From NCBI RefSeq assembly GCF_900188415.1, contig NZ_FZNV01000001.1, positions 399,501-463,500 on the forward strand: DNA of 64,000 nucleotides, in the 5' to 3' direction. The stretch comes from Maribacter sedimenticola. GTDB lineage: Bacteria; Bacteroidota; Bacteroidia; Flavobacteriales; Flavobacteriaceae. Within the stretch, counting starts at the first letter, position 1; each line of letters begins with the position of its first letter. Under the pieces are notes generated by a model, which saw only the letters and a program-made list of their open reading frames with translations, had not been told where the DNA came from and searched no databases. This document shows, piece after piece, positions 18,462 to 27,668 of the stretch. Made by a program: the position numbers and the translations under genes.

Positions 18462-19736
18462 ATGGAAGCAACAAAACCGGGAACATCGTTCCTTAAAAAA
18501 GTTTTAGCGATAATCTTAGGGTTTGGACCTGGCATATTTGCAATAGGCTATACCATTGGTACAGGTAGCGTTACTTCAATGATCGTAGCGGGTAGTAAAT
18601 TTAATATGCAATTATTATGGGTGCTACTTTTAAGCTGTGTCTTTTCGGGTATACTAATGTTCGCTTATGGAAATTATGCATTGATTACAAGTGAAACGGC
18701 GCTATATGGTTTTAAAAAACATTTAAAATATGGTAAGGTCTTGGCCATTTTGATCATTATTGGAATAACCTTTGGGCAGTGGAATTCGTTAATGGGTATT
18801 TTGGGAATCTCTTCCAATATTATTTTTGAAATACTCGTTCTTAATTTTGAAGGCTTAGGTCCTTTTAAATATGAAACAGTTCTTATTACAGCAATTGTAA
18901 TTATTGTTACGTTTTACCTTCTTATGCTGGTTGGCAAGTATACTTTTTTTGAAAAAATACTGGTCATTTTCGTAACCTTAATGGGTTTGTCATTTGTACT
19001 GTCTCTTTGTTTTGTGCAACCACTTTCCATAGATGTGGTCAAAGGATTAATACCTACAATACCCAATGTTCCGGGAGGTAAAATGTTGGTTGCGGCATTT
19101 GTGGGAACTACTATGGCTTCGGCTACATTTTTATCGCGACCATTGTTTGTAAAGGGAAAAGGATGGACCATTAAAAATTTAAATCAACAGAAGAAGGATT
19201 CCATTACAGCTGCTATTTTAATTTTTGCCATAAGCGCTACTATAATGGCCGTTGCTGCCGGAGCCTTGTTTTATCAAGGCAAAGAAGTTACCCAAGTATT
19301 GGATATGGCAAATACATTAGAGCCTGTAGCAGGCAAGTGGGCGGTAACCATTTTCTTTTTTGGAGCGTTAAGTGCGGGACTTTCCTCTATTTTTCCATGT
19401 CTGTTGATAGCGCCTTTATTGGTGGCGGACTATCAGTCCGGAGAATTGGATACCAGTTCACTACAATTTAGAATCATTACTGCAATTGCGTGTTTGGTAG
19501 CCTTGATAGGTCCGGTATTTGGGGCAAACCCAATAGAGATTCAAATTTTGTCACAGGTGTTTAACGTATTTGTTTTACCGGTCGTAATTATTGGAATAAT
19601 TATAATGGTCAATAGTAAAAAGGTCATGAAAGCTTATAAAACCGGCCTATTTGTAAATATTGGAATGTGTGCGGCATTGCTTTTTTCATTGATTATATCC
19701 TACAATGGTATTATGGCTTTAACGGAATATTTTTAA
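18462..19736 (+). CDS. Nramp-like inner-membrane transporter lacking metal-site motifs
   Basis: A 424-residue membrane protein with about 11 transmembrane segments and recognisable Nramp/LeuT-type organisation. The first helix reads GYTIGTGSVTSM where canonical Nramp metal transporters have the D-P-G-N motif. The sixth helix reads GTTMASATFLSRP where canonical proteins have the M-P-H motif. Without these ligands Mn or Fe transport is doubtful. It lies between two PL7 lyases in the alginate region, after a 194-bp gap, which suggests a pathway-linked cargo (a uronate, or an ion that accompanies it). That is inference; annotation pipelines would probably call it a divalent metal transporter. Confidence 0.75.
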   Translation: MEATKPGTSFLKKVLAIILGFGPGIFAIGYTIGTGSVTSMIVAGSKFNMQLLWVLLLSCVFSGILMFAYGNYALITSETALYGFKKHLKYGKVLAILIIIGITFGQWNSLMGILGISSNIIFEILVLNFEGLGPFKYETVLITAIVIIVTFYLLMLVGKYTFFEKILVIFVTLMGLSFVLSLCFVQPLSIDVVKGLIPTIPNVPGGKMLVAAFVGTTMASATFLSRPLFVKGKGWTIKNLNQQKKDSITAAILIFAISATIMAVAAGALFYQGKEVTQVLDMANTLEPVAGKWAVTIFFFGALSAGLSSIFPCLLIAPLLVADYQSGELDTSSLQFRIITAIACLVALIGPVFGANPIEIQILSQVFNVFVLPVVIIGIIIMVNSKKVMKAYKTGLFVNIGMCAALLFSLIISYNGIMALTEYF

Positions 19737-19831
19737 CCGATGTATAGTAAAGAACAACATCCTATACATTATAAATAACAAAGACTAATTGAACTATGCG
19801 TACTGAACAGCATATAATACAAACCGATAAA

Positions 19832-20953
19832 ATGATTAGAAATAAACGTAGGCCAATGGTAAGGTTTATCACCTTTTGCGCTATTCTCTTACTATGTAGT
19901 TGCAAAAATGAAAGTAAAAAAATAGATAATTCCACTTCGTCCAAGACCGAATATAAGACGGACATGGTAAAGATGTATCCAAGCGATGTTATACCTTTTT
20001 TTAATGAATGGAAGCTAATTTTGGGTGATGGTTCCAATGTGGGCCATGCCAACCAATTTGAGCACAATGATTTCTTTTATACCGCAAATGATAGTACCGG
20101 CAATTGGGTGGTCTTCAAATCTCCCAATGGAGGCAATACACACGGCACTTCCAATAATACAAGGACAGAATTGGCACAGGTAAAAAAATGGTATCCAAAA
20201 ACGGCCAATGATAAATTATCGGCCACATTAAAAGTTATGAATGTATCTGCTACCGGTGATGCACGGGTTGCCGCTACCCATGCCGTTGTCGTAGGCCAAA
20301 TTCATAGTGCCGATGCTCATGAGAACGAACCCTTAAAAATATTTTACAAGAAATTTCCGGGCCATACCAAAGGTTCCGTTTTTTGGCATTATGAGATAAA
20401 TACTAAGGGAGATGACAACTCAAAAAGATGGGATTTTTCAACCGCCGTTTGGGGAAATGATTTTTCTGTTGTGGGTACGGATGTCAATAACTATCCAAAA
20501 GAACCGGAAGATGGTATTGAACTAGGAGAGGTATTCAGTTATGAAATTGAGGTTGTGGATGGTATTATGAACTTAACATTTTCTAGTAAAGGGCATGAAA
20601 CAAAGACCTTTTCAAAAAACTTGATAGTATCTGAATATACTACGCCTGCAGATATACCGGAACAGACTAAGCAACTGTTTGTACCCCTTGGTCAAGATGG
20701 CGTAGAACGTAATAACGCATATGCAGGGGAGGGTTGTTTCTTTAAATTAGGCTGTTATAACCAAACCAATGGAAAATCTCCTGATGAAAACAAAAATTGG
20801 TGTTCTGGAGCAGAAACCCATGGTGGCAATGTATCCATGCAATATGCTGACGGTAATTATGCTGAAGTCTGGTTTAAATCCGCCAGTATCAAAGTAAATG
20901 AAAATGCCGTTTCCAATGAAGGCTATTTTACCAAAAATGATAAAATCAACTAA
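19832..20953 (+). CDS. PL7 alginate lyase, lipoprotein (copy 2)
   Basis: A 373-residue PL7 lyase paralogous to the one at 17206, sharing long segments such as KIFYKKFPGHTKGSVFW. The start at 19832 (MIRNKRRPMVRF) gives a lipobox ending LLCSC (Cys24). An in-frame ATG at 19796 would put 12 polar residues in front of the leader. Catalytic residues are retained: R111 in RTEL, Q156 and H158 in QIH, Y309 in FFKLGCYNQ. It is followed 11 bases later by the SDR gene, so lyase and reductase are co-transcribed. Probably surface-exposed and endo-acting. Confidence 0.92.
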   Translation: MIRNKRRPMVRFITFCAILLLCSCKNESKKIDNSTSSKTEYKTDMVKMYPSDVIPFFNEWKLILGDGSNVGHANQFEHNDFFYTANDSTGNWVVFKSPNGGNTHGTSNNTRTELAQVKKWYPKTANDKLSATLKVMNVSATGDARVAATHAVVVGQIHSADAHENEPLKIFYKKFPGHTKGSVFWHYEINTKGDDNSKRWDFSTAVWGNDFSVVGTDVNNYPKEPEDGIELGEVFSYEIEVVDGIMNLTFSSKGHETKTFSKNLIVSEYTTPADIPEQTKQLFVPLGQDGVERNNAYAGEGCFFKLGCYNQTNGKSPDENKNWCSGAETHGGNVSMQYADGNYAEVWFKSASIKVNENAVSNEGYFTKNDKIN

Positions 20954-20964
20954 ACAAAAAAGGA

Positions 20965-21735
20965 ATGGAGCAAAATAATAAATTACAAGGCAAGAATGTA
21001 TTGATTACTGCTGGAGCACAAGGAATTGGAGAATCCATTACAAAGCTTTTTATAGAAAATGGGGCCAATGTGGCCATCCATTATTTTTCAAGTGCACAAA
21101 CGGCCAATCAGTTGGTGGAATTCGCCATTGCAAAAGGACAAAAGGCAATTGCTATAGCTGGTGATCTAACCAACGAAAATGATGCAACGGCATTGGTCAA
21201 AAAGACAATTGATGCCTTTGATGGATTGGATATTCTGATCAATAATGCAGGTTCTCTGGTTGCAAGAAGGACCCTTGGCGAAATGGAAGCTGAATTTTGG
21301 CACAAGGTAATGGATATTAACTTGACCTCTATGATGTTCGTAACACGTGCCGCCGCGCCTTATTTGGCAAAAAACGAAAACAGTAGTATTGTAAATTTGG
21401 CTTCCTTGGCGGGTCGTAAAGGCGGGCATTCCGGTTCTCTGGCATATTCTACGAGTAAAGGTGCTATCTTAACGTTTACCAGGGCACTCTCCTCAGAACT
21501 TGGGCCAGAGGGTATTCGTGTAAATGCAGTTGCACCCGGACTCATTTTAGGTACTTCATTTCATAATACGCATACTACCAAAGAATCTGCGGCAGCCACT
21601 ACGGCGGGCATCCCTATTCAACGTCCGGGAAATGCTGATGATGTTGCACGTGCAGTTTTGTTTTTGGCTTCGGAATATGATGGATTCATTACTGGTGCTA
21701 CCCTAGATATTAATGGAGGTGTGTATAATATGTAA
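20965..21735 (+). CDS. SDR oxidoreductase, probable DEH reductase (copy 1)
   Basis: A 256-residue classical short-chain dehydrogenase. The cofactor loop is TAGAQGIGES, then NNAG, and the catalytic set is S147, Y161 and K165 (YSTSK). In alginate loci such enzymes reduce 4-deoxy-L-erythro-5-hexoseulose uronate (DEH) to KDG with NAD(P)H, and the position after PL7 supports that role. NADH versus NADPH preference cannot be read with confidence. A second SDR at 34568 belongs to the transporter-kinase-aldolase operon and may be the main or alternative enzyme. Confidence 0.85.
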   Translation: MEQNNKLQGKNVLITAGAQGIGESITKLFIENGANVAIHYFSSAQTANQLVEFAIAKGQKAIAIAGDLTNENDATALVKKTIDAFDGLDILINNAGSLVARRTLGEMEAEFWHKVMDINLTSMMFVTRAAAPYLAKNENSSIVNLASLAGRKGGHSGSLAYSTSKGAILTFTRALSSELGPEGIRVNAVAPGLILGTSFHNTHTTKESAAATTAGIPIQRPGNADDVARAVLFLASEYDGFITGATLDINGGVYNM

Positions 21736-22011
21736 CTATTAGGTCAATTACTTAATTGTTTAAAATTGTCAAAGCAAAGTAGCAATTTAATAGGCTATAG
21801 TTTCCTGGCTTAATCTTTAGGCAGTTTAAATGCACACCAAGTTAATTTTTCGGTTATCATAATCGTTCATGTAATTTGGATGAGTAGTGGCAAAATGTAA
21901 ATATCCACTTGTTATCATATTGTAATAATTATCGGTATTATTTTGTCATTTATAAATTTTAGCGCCCCATTTTATGTTAAATATTTGGTAGTCTTATAAA
22001 TATCTGTATTT
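21736..22011. other. intergenic region before the second lyase operon
   Basis: About 275 AT-rich bases between the SDR stop and operator 2. I see no gene, tRNA or convincing terminator hairpin here. The last bases hold the TTTG at 21984-21987 that acts as a -33 element for the downstream promoter. Confidence 0.5.
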
Positions 22012-22036
22012 TTGGTAAACCAAACTGGTTAACCAA
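21984..22036 (+). promoter_or_regulatory. AusR-type operator 2 with promoter of the PL6-PL17-kdgF operon
   Basis: TGGTAAACCA (22013-22022), spacer AAC, TGGTTAACCA (22026-22035). The -7 element TATTTTTG (22007-22014) overlaps the first two bases of the first decamer, and TTTG at 21984-21987 lies exactly 19 bases upstream, matching the Bacteroidota promoter pattern. The PL6 start codon is 8 bases after the operator. Confidence 0.85.
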
Positions 22037-22043
22037 TTTAAAC

Positions 22044-24374
22044 ATGAAGGTATTTTCTCGTTATATTTCTGTACTGGTTTTAATTATTTTTTTATCCTGT
22101 GCTAAAGAAAGACCCAACGGCCTGGTCAATGATATTTCTGAGTTTAATGAAGCGGTTTCCAATGCTCAGCCTGGATCGGTAATAACTTTGGCAAATGGTA
22201 TTTGGGAAAATACAGAATTGGTATTTCAGGGAAAGGGTACTAAGGAAAAACCAATAATACTTACAGTAGAAGATAAGGGTAAGGTCATTTTATCCGGTAC
22301 ATCTAACCTTCAAATTGCCGGGGAATACCTTATCGTAAACGGACTTGTATTTAAGGACGGATATACGCCAACCAATGCCGTAATATCCTTTAGGAAAAAC
22401 AGGGAAGAATTGGCTAATAATTGTCGACTTACGGAATGTGTTATCGATAATTATAATAATCCGGAACGACAAGTACAGGATTACTGGGTAACAATCTATG
22501 GAAAAAACAATAGAATTGACCATAATCATTTTGCAGGAAAGAAGAATTTAGGGGTTACCATGATAGTTGGTCTTGATACAGAGGAAAGTAGGGCTAATAA
22601 CCATAGTATTGACCATAATTATTTTGGCCCCCGCCCTACCTACGGAAACAATGGGGGAGAAACATTACGTATTGGCACCAGCCACCATGCTATGGAAAAT
22701 TCCAATACCATAGTAGAATCCAATTATTTTGACAGGACTAATGGGGAACATGAAATCATCTCCAATAAATCCGGTCAAAATACCTTTAAATACAATACTT
22801 TTTTTGAATGTACCGGAACTTTGACTATGCGTCACGGTAATGAAACATTGGTAGACGGTAATGTCTTTATTGGTAATGGTAAGCCAAGTACTGGCGGTGT
22901 TCGTGTTATCAATGAGTCGCAAACGGTAATCAATAACTATCATATAGGTTTAACAGGTTACCGCTTCAGAGGGGCTTTTGTTATGATGAACGGAGTGCCT
23001 AATTCTCCACCAAATAGGTATGTACCGGTCATTGATTCAAAAGTGGATAATAACACCTTTATAAACTGCGATCACATATTGTTCGGTGCCGGTAATGATG
23101 CAGAAAGAAGTCAGGCACCCAAGAATTCGCAATTCACCAATAATATAATCTATCATGAAAAAGATACAAATACCATTGTTTTTAAAGATGACGGCAGCGG
23201 AATTATTTTTAAGGATAACATCTTAAATACAAATAGTACAAAAAATCTAAATGCCGGGTTTGAAAAAGCGGATATTCAACTTATCAGAAACGAGCAAGGT
23301 TTTTTAATTCCTGTTTCTGAAGCGATCAAAGAGCCAATTTCAATAAGTTCAAAAATTGCGACAAAGGAAAATACTGGTACTACATGGTATTCCAAGGAAG
23401 ATCAAACCATCACATTAAATTCAGGTCATGTGTTAGTTGCAGAACCTGGTATCAACACACTTTATGATGTAACCAAAAGTTCCAAGCCCGGTGATATCAT
23501 AACATTACGATCAGGTGGAGAATATATATTGACCAAAGCAGCTAAGGTTAAGCATCCATTGACCTTTAAAACTTCCGGACCTAACAAGGCTACAATATTT
23601 TTTGAAAGAATGATGGCATTTGAAATTCAGGATGGTGGAAGTTTGTCCTTGGAGAATATTGCTTTTAACGGTGCTAAATCTCCGGACTATGCCGGTAACT
23701 CTGTAATTGTTACCAGCAAAAACTCAATGCTTAATAATTATAAGTTGTTCATTGAGGATTGTGAGTTTAAGAACATGGTCGTCAACCATTCATTTGATGT
23801 GCTTAGGGCGGCCAAAGGTACTTTTGCGGATACCATCAGTATTCAGAATTCTACTTTTAAAAACATTTCAGGTAGTATTACCGCATTGGATAACGAGACC
23901 GATGATATAGGAGCATATAATGTGGAGTATCTTATTATGAAAAATAATAGCATTTCAGATGTGCAAGGTGCAGCCCTAAGGTTGTATAGGGGCGGAAAGG
24001 ATGAAAGTACATTTGGACCTTTTCTGGAAATGGAACACAATGTTTTTGACCACGTTGGGTATGGTAGTAAGAACAAATACAAGGCAACCGTATCCTTATA
24101 CGGAGTACAGGAAATAGATATCAAGAACAATATTTTTAAAGATAGCAAGGCCATTAACATGCATCTGGTCGTTGGGGAACCCATTGTAAAGGTTCTGAAC
24201 AATAATTTTTACAATTCTGAAAAATTGATTGTTACCGGCGACCAAAAATATTCTGTAGAAAACACTTGGGACCTAGAGCCTAAATTTAAGGTGGGTACAT
24301 ATAATTTAAATGAGGATTCTCTTTTAAAAGGTAAGGCTACTGATGGTGGGGATTTGGGAATTAGAATTCAATAA
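22044..24374 (+). CDS. PL6 alginate lyase, lipoprotein (copy 2)
   Basis: A 776-residue PL6 enzyme, a paralogue of the gene at 13835. The leader ends LIIFLSCAKE with a lipobox Cys. Catalytic K242 (ISNKS) and R263 (TMRHGN) fall at exactly the same residue numbers as in copy 1. As there, a second beta-helix domain (about 470-760) follows the catalytic helix, with the matching tail segment DNETDDIGAYN. First gene of a three-gene operon with PL17 and kdgF (1 and 3 bases between genes), directly under operator 2. Predicted to produce oligomers or unsaturated monomer that PL17 and KdgF then process. Confidence 0.93.
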   Translation: MKVFSRYISVLVLIIFLSCAKERPNGLVNDISEFNEAVSNAQPGSVITLANGIWENTELVFQGKGTKEKPIILTVEDKGKVILSGTSNLQIAGEYLIVNGLVFKDGYTPTNAVISFRKNREELANNCRLTECVIDNYNNPERQVQDYWVTIYGKNNRIDHNHFAGKKNLGVTMIVGLDTEESRANNHSIDHNYFGPRPTYGNNGGETLRIGTSHHAMENSNTIVESNYFDRTNGEHEIISNKSGQNTFKYNTFFECTGTLTMRHGNETLVDGNVFIGNGKPSTGGVRVINESQTVINNYHIGLTGYRFRGAFVMMNGVPNSPPNRYVPVIDSKVDNNTFINCDHILFGAGNDAERSQAPKNSQFTNNIIYHEKDTNTIVFKDDGSGIIFKDNILNTNSTKNLNAGFEKADIQLIRNEQGFLIPVSEAIKEPISISSKIATKENTGTTWYSKEDQTITLNSGHVLVAEPGINTLYDVTKSSKPGDIITLRSGGEYILTKAAKVKHPLTFKTSGPNKATIFFERMMAFEIQDGGSLSLENIAFNGAKSPDYAGNSVIVTSKNSMLNNYKLFIEDCEFKNMVVNHSFDVLRAAKGTFADTISIQNSTFKNISGSITALDNETDDIGAYNVEYLIMKNNSISDVQGAALRLYRGGKDESTFGPFLEMEHNVFDHVGYGSKNKYKATVSLYGVQEIDIKNNIFKDSKAINMHLVVGEPIVKVLNNNFYNSEKLIVTGDQKYSVENTWDLEPKFKVGTYNLNEDSLLKGKATDGGDLGIRIQ

Positions 24375-24375
24375 G

Positions 24376-26634
24376 ATGAAAAACAACACGAACAAAAATG
24401 TCCTTGTCTTGCTATGCTGTATTTTGGGACTCATATTCTACCCAAATGCTCTTGGTGCACAAGAGCATCCAAATTTAATACTTACTAAAAAGGGGGTGGA
24501 AAATATAAGGGCCAATCTAGGCAAGGTTCCCCTCTTTGATAACACCTTGAGTACGGTTAAGCAACAAGTGGACAAGGAAATGGCTATGGGTATAGATACG
24601 CCAATTCCAAAAGATTATTCTGGGGGTTATACACATGCACGTCATAAAAGTAACATGGTACTTATGCAAAAAGCAGGTGTATTGTACCAGATTTTAGATG
24701 ATGAAAAATATGCCATATATGTAAAGGAAATGTTGATGCAATATGAAAAGTTGTACAAAACACTGCCCTTGCATCCCAAAACACGATCGTATGCACGGGG
24801 CAAACTGTTCTGGCAATGCCTTAATGATGCTAATTGGTTGGTCTATGTAAGCCAGGCATATGATTGTATTTATACGTTTTTAAGTAAAGCCGAAAGACAA
24901 AAATTAGAGAAAAATCTTTTTAGGCCCTTCGCAGATCATATATCAGTTGAGAGTCCGCAATTTTATCAAAGGGTTCATAATCATAGTACATGGGGCAACG
25001 CGGCCGTAGGAATGATCGGTTTGGTTATGAACGATAAAGAATTGATTGATCGTGCACTTTATGGTATTAAAGGCGTTCATTTAGATAAGACTGCTAAGGA
25101 TGATGACGGCGGATTTTTAAATAAGGAAGGTAAGGCAGGGTTTTTGGCCAATATCGAAGAACCTTTTTCGCCGGACGGTTATTACAATGAAGGGCCATAT
25201 TATCAACGGTATGCCATGTATCCTTTTTTAATTTTTGCCGAGGGATTGCATAATGCTAAACCTGATCTAAAAATTTTTGAATATAAAGAAGGTGTTCTTT
25301 TAAAATCAATTCATGCGCTTTTAAATTTATCCGATGCAGATGGGGATTTTTTTCCGTTGAACGATGGTCAAAAAGGCATGTCCTATTATAACGATGCATT
25401 GGTGACGGCCGTAGATATTTCATACTATTTCGGTAATCAAGATCCGGGTTTGTTGAGTATTGCAAAAAAGCAAAATAAGGTGTTGTTGGATGATTCCGGT
25501 TTGGCAGTTGCACTTGATATTGAAAAAGGAAAATCGGTACCTTTTACTAAAAAATCGATCAACCTTTCCGATGGTCCGGATGGCAAACAAGGTGGAGTTG
25601 CAATTTTGCGAAGTAAAGATATAGAGCTTGTTTTCAAATATGCTTCCCAAGGGTCAAGCCACGGACATTATGATAAGCTGTCTTATTCCTTATATCATCA
25701 AGGGGATGAAGTTTTACAAGATTACGGACTGGCTCGTTTTGTTAATATAGAACAAAAAGGTGGCGGCAATTATTTAAAGGAGAACAAATCATGGGCTAAA
25801 CAGACCATTGCCCATAATACACTGGTACAGAACGGAAAGTCACATTACGGCGGCAATTATGATATAGGGAGTAAATATCATCCAGAGTTGTACATGTACA
25901 ATGATTCGAATAGTGAAGTTCAAATAGTAAGTGCCAAAGAGGGTAATGCCTATCCTGGAACAATGATGCATAGGACGATGGCCCTAATAGACCAAAAGGA
26001 TTTTGAAGCACCATTTTTACTTGATATGCTAAGAATTCAGTCCCAAACTACCAATCAGTATGATCTACCCTTTTATTTTATGGGTCAGGTCTTAAAAACC
26101 AATTTTGAATATGAGGTCCCCAATACCCTTGAGCCCTTAGGAACGGATAATGGGTACCAGCATCTATGGACAGAGGCTTGCGGAAATGCTACGGCAGAAA
26201 ATATTGAACTTAGCTGGCTGGAAAATGGAAAGTTCTATAGCTTGACTTCCGTGTCATCAAATGATGAGCTGCGTTTTGTTAGAATAGGTGCAAACGATCC
26301 GGATTTTAACCTTAGAAGGGAGGCGGGTTTTCTATTGCGGAGAAAAAATGTTGCAAATAGCTTATTTGTGTCTGTCATAGAGGCACACGGCAGTTATAGT
26401 CCAGTTACTGAATCTGCAGTGAACTCCAATAGCAATATTGATCATTTAAAGGTAGTGTTGGATTCCACGGATTATACCGCTATTACCATCAAGACAAAAC
26501 AAGGAACTAACCATATATTTATTATGGCCAATACAAATGCTTCCCATACAGAAGGGCATATTGTACAAATTGGCGATAATGAGTATATGTGGACAGGTAC
26601 TTATTATTATAACGAAATAAACTCTAACAAATAA
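24376..26634 (+). CDS. PL17 oligoalginate lyase
   Basis: A 752-residue exo-type oligoalginate lyase with an alginate_lyase alpha-barrel followed by a heparinase II/III-like beta-sheet domain. The start at 24376, one base after the PL6 stop, gives a Sec signal peptide ending ALGAQ. Conserved positions are visible: the Asn-His pair N202-H203 in HNHSTWGNA, the Tyr-rich YNEGPYYQRY segment (270-279), and a His segment SSHGHYDKLSY (H429, H431), matching the active site described for Alg17c-type enzymes. It releases 4-deoxy unsaturated uronate from oligomer ends, probably in the periplasm. KdgF follows immediately. Confidence 0.94.
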   Translation: MKNNTNKNVLVLLCCILGLIFYPNALGAQEHPNLILTKKGVENIRANLGKVPLFDNTLSTVKQQVDKEMAMGIDTPIPKDYSGGYTHARHKSNMVLMQKAGVLYQILDDEKYAIYVKEMLMQYEKLYKTLPLHPKTRSYARGKLFWQCLNDANWLVYVSQAYDCIYTFLSKAERQKLEKNLFRPFADHISVESPQFYQRVHNHSTWGNAAVGMIGLVMNDKELIDRALYGIKGVHLDKTAKDDDGGFLNKEGKAGFLANIEEPFSPDGYYNEGPYYQRYAMYPFLIFAEGLHNAKPDLKIFEYKEGVLLKSIHALLNLSDADGDFFPLNDGQKGMSYYNDALVTAVDISYYFGNQDPGLLSIAKKQNKVLLDDSGLAVALDIEKGKSVPFTKKSINLSDGPDGKQGGVAILRSKDIELVFKYASQGSSHGHYDKLSYSLYHQGDEVLQDYGLARFVNIEQKGGGNYLKENKSWAKQTIAHNTLVQNGKSHYGGNYDIGSKYHPELYMYNDSNSEVQIVSAKEGNAYPGTMMHRTMALIDQKDFEAPFLLDMLRIQSQTTNQYDLPFYFMGQVLKTNFEYEVPNTLEPLGTDNGYQHLWTEACGNATAENIELSWLENGKFYSLTSVSSNDELRFVRIGANDPDFNLRREAGFLLRRKNVANSLFVSVIEAHGSYSPVTESAVNSNSNIDHLKVVLDSTDYTAITIKTKQGTNHIFIMANTNASHTEGHIVQIGDNEYMWTGTYYYNEINSNK

Positions 26635-26637
26635 CAA

Positions 26638-27012
26638 ATGAAACGATTTAGCGACAAGTACATTACTTCAAAAGAACTGGAATGGGAAAACCTTGGTGGA
26701 GGGGTGTCCCGAAAATTTTTAGGCTATGATAATCAGATTATGATGGTAAAGGTCAAGTTTGAGAAAGGTGCATTGGGTGCCCCACATCAACATTTTCATA
26801 CCCAAGCTACCTATTGCGTATCAGGTAAGTTTGAATTTGAGATTGATGGGGTAAAGAAAATAGTAGAAGCAGGAGATGGGGTGTATATAGAACCCAATTT
26901 GTTACATAGTGCGGTCTGTTTGGAAGAAGGTATGCTTATAGACACATTTAGTCCAGTTAGGGAAGATTTCTTAAGTGGTGGAGCGGTTTCTTATTTTGGG
27001 GATAAGGATTAA
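26638..27012 (+). CDS. kdgF: KdgF-like cupin, unsaturated uronate ring-opening enzyme
   Basis: A 124-residue single-domain cupin. KdgF converts the unsaturated monouronate released by lyases into the open-chain keto form (DEH for alginate). The metal-site positions H50, H52, Q56 and H90 fit the family, in the segments PHQHFHTQATYCVSG and LLHSAVC. It has no signal peptide, so it acts in the cytosol unless exported otherwise. It lies 3 bases after PL17 and ends the operator-2 operon, followed by a strong terminator at 27191. Confidence 0.92.
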   Translation: MKRFSDKYITSKELEWENLGGGVSRKFLGYDNQIMMVKVKFEKGALGAPHQHFHTQATYCVSGKFEFEIDGVKKIVEAGDGVYIEPNLLHSAVCLEEGMLIDTFSPVREDFLSGGAVSYFGDKD

Positions 27013-27190
27013 GGAAAACTTTCCAATAAGCCTTAATGCATATAGGTTACTAGTATGGTAAGAACAGGGGAATGGTCAACGAATTAAGTTAGCACTGTTT
27101 TATTATTGAATAGAAAGCGGAATTAAATTCTTAACGTACAATTACATTCCTACTTCAAGTATAGAAAACTATATCAACTTACATTTTCAT

Positions 27191-27243
27191 AAAATAAAGG
27201 GGTAAAAAATAAGAATCTATACCATGTGACCCCTTTATTTTTA
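27191..27243 (+). terminator. intrinsic terminator of the PL6-PL17-kdgF operon
   Basis: A perfect 13-bp stem: AAAATAAAGGGGT (27191-27203) pairs with ACCCCTTTATTTT (27229-27241), ending in a T-rich tract. It lies 180 bases after kdgF and before the susC promoter, insulating the two units. Confidence 0.85.
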
Positions 27244-27300
27244 AGAGTTCGGCAAAAAAATCCATTAAAATCTAAAATTAAATTTTTATTTAACATTCTA

Positions 27301-27348
27301 ATAACATATATTTGGTAAACCAAATTGGTTAACCAGTATGGAAAACCA
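27301..27348 (+). promoter_or_regulatory. AusR-type operator 3 (triple) with susC promoter
   Basis: Three decamers in perfect 13-bp register: TGGTAAACCA (27313-27322), TGGTTAACCA (27326-27335) and TGGAAAACCA (27339-27348, one mismatch). The -7 element TATATTTG (27307-27314) overlaps the first decamer exactly as at operators 1 and 2. The -33 position has TTTT instead of TTTG. This is the only site in the window with a third decamer. Confidence 0.85.
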
Positions 27349-27668
27349 ATTGACCCAATTTACTCAATGTTAACCAACAATAAATTTTTAAAGAATGAAA
27401 TAGACTTTTAAAAATGAAAAAAGGACGGGTGCTCGCCCATCCTTTTAAAAAAACAAATACTTCATTTCGAAGGGAAGTAATGCTCACATGTAAATATTAC
27501 TATAAACACGTTTCCTGCAAAAATAGGAATTTTCATTTTGTTAAAATGGAAAAAGTGCGGATTAGTAAATTGAAAATTAAGGGTGAATTTAAAGCAAATC
27601 ATATTTAAAAATTGAATTGCATATAAAGAGAACCAAGAATTCAATAGTACTAACTTAATTAAACAAAA
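27349..27668 (+). other. long untranslated leader of susC with a hairpin
   Basis: About 320 bases separate the operator from the susC ATG, far longer than the 8-28 bases at operators 1 and 2. It contains a GC-rich hairpin (27415-27446): AAAAGGA pairs with TCCTTTT and an inner GGG pairs with CCC around a short loop. The stem ends in TTTT followed by A's, so it is a weak terminator or attenuator at best. A 64-codon frame at 27414 overlaps the hairpin and lacks support as a protein. Confidence 0.45.

Noticed and set aside
27414..27608. 64-codon frame in the susC leader
   Set aside because: It overlaps a GC hairpin, has skewed Lys/Asn-rich content typical of AT-rich non-coding DNA, and shows no domain or signal.
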